Of a stretch of DNA of 64,000 nt, positions 58,048-64,000 are shown one piece after another. The notes under the pieces are model-generated. The model saw nothing but the letters and a program-made list of their open reading frames with translations, ran no database searches and was not told the DNA's origin. The stretch lies in the NCBI RefSeq assembly GCF_003287735.1, contig NZ_NSCM01000017.1, positions 1,550 through 65,549 on the forward strand, given 5' to 3'. The DNA comes from Photorhabdus bodei. GTDB taxonomy: Bacteria; Pseudomonadota; Gammaproteobacteria; Enterobacterales; Enterobacteriaceae. The first letter of the stretch is position 1, and each line of letters starts with the position of its first letter. Made by a program: the position numbers and the translations under genes.

Positions 58048-58293
58048 TTGTTGTAAAATAGTTTCTTAATTTTTAATAAAAATTCTACATCCTGATATTT
58101 TCTGTCAAAAAATCACTGTTCAATGATATATGTGATTTTATATTTATATATAAAAAAATTTATTTCTTTCTTATGATAAATAAATGAAATTTTAGATCAA
58201 TAATTCCATAAAATCTCTATTAATTGATATAGTTATTTAGATTAGTATTCTCTATCAGTAACTATATGCCCAAATCTCACAGGAACTATTTTC

Positions 58294-58866
58294 ATGAAGA
58301 AGCGTAAGTTCTTAACCAGATATGAAATTGATGCGATTTTAGAAAAAGCACGTCAGGGGCGTCATGCTGAGCGGGATTATTGCATGCTACTCATGTGTTT
58401 TATTCATGGGTTTAGAGTCAGTGAGCTATGTCATCTGACACTATCCGATCTTGATCTTAGCTCGGGAATTATTTACGTAAGGCGATTAAAAGGGGGACTA
58501 TCAACAACACATCCATTGGTGCCTGAAGAACTTAATGCGTTAAACCAATGGATTAATATCCGTAAGAGCTGGAGAGAATCAGACACATCGTGGGTTTTTT
58601 TATCACAAAAATCAGGTGCGATTTCACGCTATCAGGTTTATAGTTTGTTAAAACATTATGGCAGACAAGCATTAGTCGATATTTCACCTCATCCACATAT
58701 GTTAAGACATGCCTGCGGCTATGCTCTTGCTGATTTGGGAAGAGATACACGCCTTATTCAGGATTATCTCGGTCACCGCAATATATCTCATACTGTTATT
58801 TACACAGCAAGCAATGTAAAACGGTTCTCCAATATATGGGAAATTCCTTCAAAAGGACTCAGTTAA
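58294..58866 (+). CDS. FimB/FimE/MrpI-type tyrosine recombinase
   Basis: 190 residues, the compact FimB length. The catalytic tyrosine-recombinase residues are visible: Arg in HGFRVSELCHL (near 45), Lys in VRRLKGGLSTTHPL, HPHMLRHACGYALAD with His and Arg, LGHRNISHT, and the nucleophile Tyr in VIYTASN (near 171). The start follows AGGAACTATTTTC. It should invert the adjacent 263-base segment and, in the present orientation, it may be read from the promoter inside that segment. Confidence 0.92.
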   Translation: MKKRKFLTRYEIDAILEKARQGRHAERDYCMLLMCFIHGFRVSELCHLTLSDLDLSSGIIYVRRLKGGLSTTHPLVPEELNALNQWINIRKSWRESDTSWVFLSQKSGAISRYQVYSLLKHYGRQALVDISPHPHMLRHACGYALADLGRDTRLIQDYLGHRNISHTVIYTASNVKRFSNIWEIPSKGLS

Positions 58867-58942
58867 TACCTTCTTTTTATAAAATGTGTTGTGATATGAT
58901 AAATTATTTCTTTTACAACAAAAAATATCATCTGATGATAAG

Positions 58943-58977
58943 AAATCCTCATTAATGTTGCGCTAATGAGGATTTTT
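58943..58977 (+). terminator. Intrinsic terminator after the recombinase gene
   Basis: AAATCCTCATTA (58943-58954) pairs perfectly with TAATGAGGATTT (58964-58975), followed by TT. Twelve-base-pair stem with nine-base loop, 77 bases after the stop. Confidence 0.8.
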
Positions 58978-59151
58978 CATTAGGTAATGATAATTATGAA
59001 TATCATAGGATACTGATTTTTTTATTTATTATAATTTATTTAGGAGTTAATATGTTACGTTATTAAATAAAAAGATGAATTTTAACTGATATCCAAGGAT
59101 TGATTGAAATCATCTTGAGTTTTTTACTCAATGACAGATTCATTTATCGAA

Positions 59152-59184
59152 AAATAAAGCGGATTATTTTTTTCCGCTTTATTT
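59152..59184. terminator. Terminator of yheS (bidirectional)
   Basis: AAATAAAGCGGA (59152-59163) pairs perfectly with TCCGCTTTATTT (59173-59184). Read leftwards it follows the yheS stop at 59213 and is followed by a T-rich run; rightwards it is followed by TTTT. It bounds the right edge of the accessory interval. Confidence 0.85.
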
Positions 59185-59212
59185 TTTATTGAATGATAAT
59201 TTGTAAAATCAT

Positions 59213-61138
59213 TTATCCTTCAAACTTTTGCGTTATTTTTTCAAGTTGTTCCTGAATGTCCATCCATGCTAATTCAATTTCTTCCAGTTTTGATTTGGTC
59301 TGATTTTGTTTTTGCAGATATTCAGTTAATTCGACTTTACGGCTGCTATCATAGATAGCGCTGTCTAAAAGTTGATTTTCTAGTACAACCAATTCGCCAC
59401 CCAGTTTCTCCATCTGTTTTTCAAGATTGGTCAGTTGCTTACGCAATGGCTGCGTTTGGTTACGGAAGTCAGCTTGACGCCGTTTTTGATCTTTTCTTTC
59501 CTGAGCACTTTGGTTGGATGTCTCTTTTTCCTTATCGTTGTTTTCACGTATTTGCTGATTTTGTTGACGTTGTTGATCTATCAGCCATTGTTGATAATCT
59601 TCCAAATCGCCGTTGAATGATTCTACCCGGCCATCATGAACCAGATACAACTCATCTGTTGTTGAACGTAATAGATGTCGGTCGTGAGAAACCACAACCA
59701 ATGCACCGTCAAAGTCGATCAAAGCTTCTGTCAGTGCCTGACGCATATCCAGGTCGAGGTGGTTCGTTGGTTCATCAAGTAACAGGAGGTTAGGGCGTTG
59801 CCAGACCATTAATGCCAAAACTAAACGTGCTTTTTCTCCCCCGGAAAAACGCCCACTTGGGTCAGTCACTTGATCGCCTTTGAAACCAAAGCCGCCCAGA
59901 TAATCTCTAAGTTGCTGTTCTGTTTCTTGTGGCGCAATGCGGACTAAATGCTGTAATGGTGATTCATCAGCACGTAAATATTCCAGTTGATGTTGGGCGA
60001 AATACCCCAGTTTGATCCCTTTAGCTAATTCTACGGTTCCACTCTGAGATTGCAGTTCGCCAGCCAATAGTTTAATCAACGTGGACTTACCCGCGCCATT
60101 ACGGCCAAGCAGGCCAATGCGGGAGCCGGGAACCAGATTCAGTTTGATGGAATTTAAAACGGTCCGTTCGCCGTAGCCTGCGCTTACTTTTTCCATTTTC
60201 AGGAGTGGGTTTGGCAGACTTTCCGGTTTACGGAAACTGAAATGAAATGGGTTATCAACATGGGCAGGAGCGATTAATTCCATCCGCTCCAGCATCTTGA
60301 TACGGCTCTGAGCTTGTTTGGCTTTGCTGGCCTTGGCACGGAAACGGTCAATATAACTTTGCAGATGGGCAACTTTCTCTTGCTGACTTTTATAAAGGGC
60401 CTGTTGTTGCGCCAGTTTGGTAGCGCGCTGGCGCTCGAAAGATGAGTAGTTGCCGCTGTACTCAAACAGAGATTGTTGTTCTATATGGAGGATCTTATCG
60501 GCAATCGGGTCGAGAAAATCCCGATCATGGGAGATAAGGATTAATGTTCCAGGGTAGCTTTTCAGCCATTTTTCCAACCAGATAACCGCATCCAGATCAA
60601 GATGGTTAGTGGGTTCATCAAGCAACAGCAAATCAGAACGGCAGAGTAGTGCCTGAGCCAGATTGAGGCGCATGCGCCATCCACCGGAAAATGCACGTAC
60701 AGGTTGATCAAGTTGCTCTTGAGAGAAACCTAAACCGTGCAGTAGACTTGATGCTCTTGAACGGATCGTCCAGGCTTGAATCGTGTCTAATTGACCATGC
60801 AGATGAGCAATCAGATTACCGTCATTTTTTTCATTGGCTATCCGCAGTTGTTGTTCCAGTTGACGGAATTCACGATCACCATCAATGACATATTCCAGAG
60901 CGGGTATTTCCAGTGCCGGCGTTTCCTGATTCACCCAGGAAAGTGCCCAGTTACTGGGAAAAGTGAATGTGCCTGTTTCAGCCTGAAGCTCATTTTTTAA
61001 TAGTGCAAGTAGGGTAGATTTACCACAGCCATTTTTCCCTACCAGACCCACTTTCTGCCCGGGATTGATAGTGGCGCTGGCATTGTCCAGCAGAACACGA
61101 GTTCCGCGACGAATTTGTAATGAAGAGAAAACAATCAT
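59213..61138 (-). CDS. yheS: ABC-F family ATPase YheS
   Basis: 641 residues with two ABC domains: Walker A GKNGCGKST (near 36) with signature FSGGWRMRLNLAQ, and GRNGAGKST (near 350) with FSGGEKARLVLAL; each is followed by LLLDEPTNHLD. The linker between them (QQALYKSQQEKVAHLQ) is the ABC-F P-site motif region, and the C-terminal coiled coil is present. ABC-F factors act on ribosomes to relieve stalls. In E. coli it precedes yheT directly and diverges from kefG; only the second holds here. Confidence 0.95.
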   Translation of the reverse strand: MIVFSSLQIRRGTRVLLDNASATINPGQKVGLVGKNGCGKSTLLALLKNELQAETGTFTFPSNWALSWVNQETPALEIPALEYVIDGDREFRQLEQQLRIANEKNDGNLIAHLHGQLDTIQAWTIRSRASSLLHGLGFSQEQLDQPVRAFSGGWRMRLNLAQALLCRSDLLLLDEPTNHLDLDAVIWLEKWLKSYPGTLILISHDRDFLDPIADKILHIEQQSLFEYSGNYSSFERQRATKLAQQQALYKSQQEKVAHLQSYIDRFRAKASKAKQAQSRIKMLERMELIAPAHVDNPFHFSFRKPESLPNPLLKMEKVSAGYGERTVLNSIKLNLVPGSRIGLLGRNGAGKSTLIKLLAGELQSQSGTVELAKGIKLGYFAQHQLEYLRADESPLQHLVRIAPQETEQQLRDYLGGFGFKGDQVTDPSGRFSGGEKARLVLALMVWQRPNLLLLDEPTNHLDLDMRQALTEALIDFDGALVVVSHDRHLLRSTTDELYLVHDGRVESFNGDLEDYQQWLIDQQRQQNQQIRENNDKEKETSNQSAQERKDQKRRQADFRNQTQPLRKQLTNLEKQMEKLGGELVVLENQLLDSAIYDSSRKVELTEYLQKQNQTKSKLEEIELAWMDIQEQLEKITQKFEG

Positions 61139-61260
61139 AAGTATCGTTTGTATAGAATATGTTAAATTAGTAATAACAGATAGTAAGCGTCTTATTTTAT
61201 AACTTTCGTATGCATGGTAACGGAAAATACGTGTCCTGACACGTTCTTGAGGAGGGAACG

Positions 61261-61812
61261 ATGTTACAGCCGCCTAAAGTCCTGCTGCTGTATGCCCATC
61301 CTGAGCCACAGGATTCAGTAGCAAATCGTGTTTTGTTACAACCTGTGCAGGGTTTAGAGCATGTTACGGTCCACGACTTATATGGAGCTTATCCAGATTT
61401 TTTTATTGATGTTCATCATGAGCAACAGCTACTTCGAGAGCATCAGGTGATTGTCTTTCAACACCCACTGTATACCTACAGTTGTCCAGCTTTATTAAAG
61501 GAGTGGATGGATCGTGTGCTGACTCGGGGGTTTGCCAGTGGTATTACCGGGTTGGCATTACAGGGAAAATATTGGCGTTCAGTGATTACTACTGGGGAGC
61601 CGGAAGGCACTTTCCAGGCTGATGGGTATAATCTCTATTCAATGGAAGAGATCCTTCGTCCTTTTGAACTCACCGCGGCGATGTGCCGTATGCATTGGTT
61701 ATCACCCATTATTATTTATTGGGCACGCCGTCGAAAACCTGAGCTTCTTGCCATCCATGCTAATGCTTATCGTGAGTGGCTCAAATCGCCATTATCATTA
61801 GGAGGGCTATAA
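61261..61812 (+). CDS. kefG: KefG, ancillary protein of KefB
   Basis: 183 residues; flavodoxin/quinone-reductase fold with [18 protein letters not shown] at the N-terminus, [27 protein letters not shown] and the TTGEPEGTF motif. It is needed for full KefB activity. The start follows TGAGGAGGGAACG. kefB begins four bases after the stop, so the two are co-translated. Confidence 0.95.
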   Translation: MLQPPKVLLLYAHPEPQDSVANRVLLQPVQGLEHVTVHDLYGAYPDFFIDVHHEQQLLREHQVIVFQHPLYTYSCPALLKEWMDRVLTRGFASGITGLALQGKYWRSVITTGEPEGTFQADGYNLYSMEEILRPFELTAAMCRMHWLSPIIIYWARRRKPELLAIHANAYREWLKSPLSLGGL

Positions 61813-61815
61813 GTT

Positions 61816-63660
61816 ATGGAGCATTCAGCGCAATTGAGCGCCGGTGTATTGTTTTTATTTGCTGCCGTTGTAGCAGTGCCACTCGCACAGAAATGCAAGA
61901 TTGGGGCAGTATTGGGTTATTTGTTGGCAGGGATTGTCTTGGGCCCGTGGGGGTTGAGTTTTATCAGGGATGTTGATGATATTCTTCATTTCTCGGAGTT
62001 AGGGATTGTTTTTCTGATGTTTATCATCGGTCTTGAACTTAACCCCGCTAAACTCTGGCAACTCAGACGATCTATTTTTGGTGTCGGTGCGGCTCAGGTT
62101 ATTTTCACGGCGAGTGTGCTGGCTGTGTTGTTATATCTGACCGATTTTTCATGGCAAGCGGCGGTTATTGGTGGTATCGGTATGGCGATGTCCTCAACGG
62201 CAATGGCCCTGCAACTCATGAAAGAGAAGGGCATGAACCGCAATGAAGGCGGGCAGCTTGGTTTCTCGGTTTTGCTATTTCAAGATATGGCGGTGATCCC
62301 GGCTTTGGCATTGATTCCGTTGTTGGCAGGTGGAACAGCCTCCGGTGACTGGTATCGAATAGCGTTAAAAATTGCTGCTTTTGCTGGCATGTTGCTCGGT
62401 GGCCGTTATCTGTTACGTCCGCTGTTTCGTTTGGTCGTCAGAGCTGGAGTACGTGAGTTATTTACTGCGGCGGCGTTACTGGTGGTACTCAGCTCAGCGC
62501 TATTTATGGAAGCGCTCGGTTTTTCTATGGCGCTCGGAACCTTTATCGCCGGAGTATTACTGGCAGATAGTGAATACCGCCATGAACTGGAAATCTCCAT
62601 AGAACCGTTCAAAGGATTGCTGTTGGGGTTGTTTTTTATTTCGGTCGGTATGTCTCTGAATCTAGGGGTATTACTGATACATCTGTCCGAAGTACTACTT
62701 GGTGTGCTGGCTTTGGTGATTGTGAAAGGCATTGTTCTATATCTTATCGCAATGAGTGCTGGTTTACGGGGGGCATCCTGCTTGCAATTTTCTGGCGTAC
62801 TCAGCCAGGGGGGAGAATTCGCCTTTGTTCTGTTTTCTGCTGCACTGAGCCAGAATGTGCTCAATAGTGGGCAGATGGCTTTGTTGCTGGTCGTGGTGAC
62901 GATATCGATGATGACAACGCCGCTTGTCATGCAATTGATAGATGCTATTCTGGCACGCCGTTATAATGCCAAAGATGAGACAGATGAACAGCCCTTTGTA
63001 GAAAATGATGATCCGCAGGTGATTTTAGTGGGTTTTGGCCGGTTCGGACAGGTAATCGGTCGTCTTCTAATGGTGAATAAAATCCGTATAACGGTGTTGG
63101 AACGCGATGTCAGTGCTGTGAGTACTATGCGGCGTTATGGCTATAAAGTTTATTATGGTGATGCGGCTGAATTGGAGCTGCTACGTTCGGCAGGCGCGGA
63201 GAAAGCCAAAGCGATAGTCATCACCTGTAATGAGCCGGAAGATACCATGATGATCGTTCATTTATGCCAGAAACATTTCCCTAATCTGCATATTATGGCG
63301 CGAGCCAGAGGACGCCTGGAAGCGCATGAACTGCTACAAAATGGAATAGAAAATTTCACCCGTGAAACTTTCTCCAGTGCCCTGGATCTGGGGCGTAAAA
63401 CCTTAGTCGAATTGGGAATGCATCCGCATAAAGCTAATCGAGCAAAACAACATTTCCAGCGGTTAGATATGCGGATGCTAAGAGAACTTATGCCGCAGCT
63501 ACAGGGTGATGTGGCTCACATATCTCGTATAAAAGAGGCGCGACGGGAACTGGAAGAGCTATTCGAACGGGAAATGCTGAATGAACGTCGCCAACCGGAT
63601 GGTTGGAATGAGCATGAATACATGAATAATAGCGGAGCAAATCATGTCAGTAAGCCGTAA
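61816..63660 (+). CDS. kefB: Glutathione-regulated potassium efflux protein KefB
   Basis: 614 residues. The N-terminal monovalent cation:proton antiporter domain (about 1-380, around twelve membrane segments, with [16 protein letters not shown]) is followed by a RCK/KTN domain with NAD(H)-binding [14 protein letters not shown] (near 401). Potassium efflux and cytoplasmic acidification protect the cell from electrophiles when glutathione adducts bind; Gor encoded at 17968 keeps the partner glutathione pool reduced. Confidence 0.96.
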   Translation: MEHSAQLSAGVLFLFAAVVAVPLAQKCKIGAVLGYLLAGIVLGPWGLSFIRDVDDILHFSELGIVFLMFIIGLELNPAKLWQLRRSIFGVGAAQVIFTASVLAVLLYLTDFSWQAAVIGGIGMAMSSTAMALQLMKEKGMNRNEGGQLGFSVLLFQDMAVIPALALIPLLAGGTASGDWYRIALKIAAFAGMLLGGRYLLRPLFRLVVRAGVRELFTAAALLVVLSSALFMEALGFSMALGTFIAGVLLADSEYRHELEISIEPFKGLLLGLFFISVGMSLNLGVLLIHLSEVLLGVLALVIVKGIVLYLIAMSAGLRGASCLQFSGVLSQGGEFAFVLFSAALSQNVLNSGQMALLLVVVTISMMTTPLVMQLIDAILARRYNAKDETDEQPFVENDDPQVILVGFGRFGQVIGRLLMVNKIRITVLERDVSAVSTMRRYGYKVYYGDAAELELLRSAGAEKAKAIVITCNEPEDTMMIVHLCQKHFPNLHIMARARGRLEAHELLQNGIENFTRETFSSALDLGRKTLVELGMHPHKANRAKQHFQRLDMRMLRELMPQLQGDVAHISRIKEARRELEELFEREMLNERRQPDGWNEHEYMNNSGANHVSKP

Positions 63661-63847
63661 GAGATTTATTGCCGGTGCTGTCTGCCCAGAATGTCACTCT
63701 CAGGACACGCTGGCAATGTGGCAAGAAGATCAGGTGGATGTGGTGGAATGTGTCCATTGTGGTCACCAACAACGCCAGACTGATGAGAAAGTGACCTCTC
63801 ATGTCAGAAAGCAGGAGCAGGTTATTGGTATTTTTACCCCACAATAA
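63644..63847 (+). CDS. yheV: YheV family zinc-ribbon protein
   Basis: 67 residues with two Cys pairs forming a zinc ribbon ([11 protein letters not shown] and [10 protein letters not shown]) and the family ending [13 protein letters not shown]. Start ATG overlaps the last 17 bases of kefB, as in E. coli. Function is unknown. Confidence 0.92.
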   Translation: MSVSRKRFIAGAVCPECHSQDTLAMWQEDQVDVVECVHCGHQQRQTDEKVTSHVRKQEQVIGIFTPQ

Positions 63848-63935
63848 TTATGTGAATATTAGCGCGAGTGAGTACAGAGACTGAAAATTCCGCTACAATC
63901 GGTAAAAATTTTTAGACCCACGGGTAGGAGATGTC

Positions 63936-64000
63936 ATGAAAGTAGCAAAAGATTTGGTAGTCAGCTTGGCTTATCAAGTAAGAACAGAAGATGGTGTTTT
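63936..64000 (+). CDS. slyD: SlyD peptidyl-prolyl isomerase, N-terminal fragment
   Basis: The first 21 codons (MKVAKDLVVSLAYQVRTEDG) are identical or nearly so to E. coli SlyD; the rest is beyond the window. The ATG is preceded by GTAGGAGATGTC. SlyD is an FKBP-type PPIase and metallochaperone for hydrogenase maturation. Its position after yheV agrees with E. coli. Confidence 0.93.
   Translation, partial: MKVAKDLVVSLAYQVRTEDGV

Larger units (their letters stand above)
41117..59212. other. About 18 kb of accessory DNA separating yheT from yheS
   Basis: The flanks yheT (ends 41116) and yheS (ends 59213) are adjacent in E. coli and here both read leftwards, so the whole interval is extra relative to that order. 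It carries an exporter, murQP, an orphan hcp, a broken toxin gene with two immunity-like genes, a LysR regulator, a fimbrial operon with recombinase, and three ERIC copies or fragments. No integrase of phage type, tRNA or direct-repeat attachment site was found at the ends. Confidence 0.7.

Overview
The window looks like chromosome from a Photorhabdus-type member of the Enterobacterales (Morganellaceae). This rests on housekeeping proteins that closely resemble their E. coli counterparts (CRP, PolA, EngB, Gor, ArgD, the KefB/YheV/SlyD block), a near-identical Spot 42 RNA gene, ERIC repeats, a moderately AT-rich base composition, and a mix of type VI secretion, phase-variable fimbriae and toxin/immunity cargo. 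The genus is an inference, not proved by the sequence alone.

Layout. (1) 1-14.9 kb, minus strand: a tightly packed type VI secretion (T6SS) operon running tssB-tssC-tssE-tssF-tssG-tagH-tssJ-tssK-tssL-clpV-vasH-like-vasI-tssA-tssM (tssM is cut by the window edge). A divergent hcp (15.9 kb) lies across a 0.9-kb AT-rich gap. (2) 17-24 kb: core genes rlmJ, gor, a Tat-exported amidohydrolase, mobB/mobA, srkA and dsbA. (3) 24-28 kb, minus strand: a three-gene accessory cassette (small protein, PHP-domain SMC-like ATPase, AlbA_2/HATPase protein) set between dsbA and polA, with a possible IS200/IS605 end beside it; it is a candidate defence module. (4) 28.7-34 kb: polA, an RCC1-like repeat protein, spf (Spot 42) and engB. 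(5) 34-41 kb: ppiA, a YcgJ-like gene, pabA, argD, crp, yhfA, prkB, yheU, yheT. (6) 41-59 kb: about 18 kb separating yheT from yheS, which are neighbours in E. coli. It carries a LysE-type exporter, murQ-murP, a second hcp, a toxin gene broken by an ERIC element, two tandem immunity-like genes (the second frameshifted in a T9 tract), a LysR regulator, and an eight-gene chaperone-usher fimbrial operon with an invertible promoter switch and its recombinase. (7) 59.2-64 kb: yheS, kefG, kefB, yheV and the start of slyD.

How it fits together. The T6SS operon supplies the baseplate, sheath, membrane complex and ClpV unfoldase, and the two hcp genes supply tube protein. The orphan hcp sits beside a toxin-immunity block, the usual layout of a T6SS auxiliary effector locus. 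Fimbrial expression appears to be set by a 28-bp inverted-repeat switch at 57729-58047. In this assembly the best promoter inside the switch points away from the fimbrial genes, consistent with an OFF phase. The strongest leads for new biology are the dsbA-polA cassette, the ERIC-split toxin with its duplicated, frameshifted immunity gene, and the fimbrial operon with an FKBP-like coiled-coil protein and a lipoprotein at its end.
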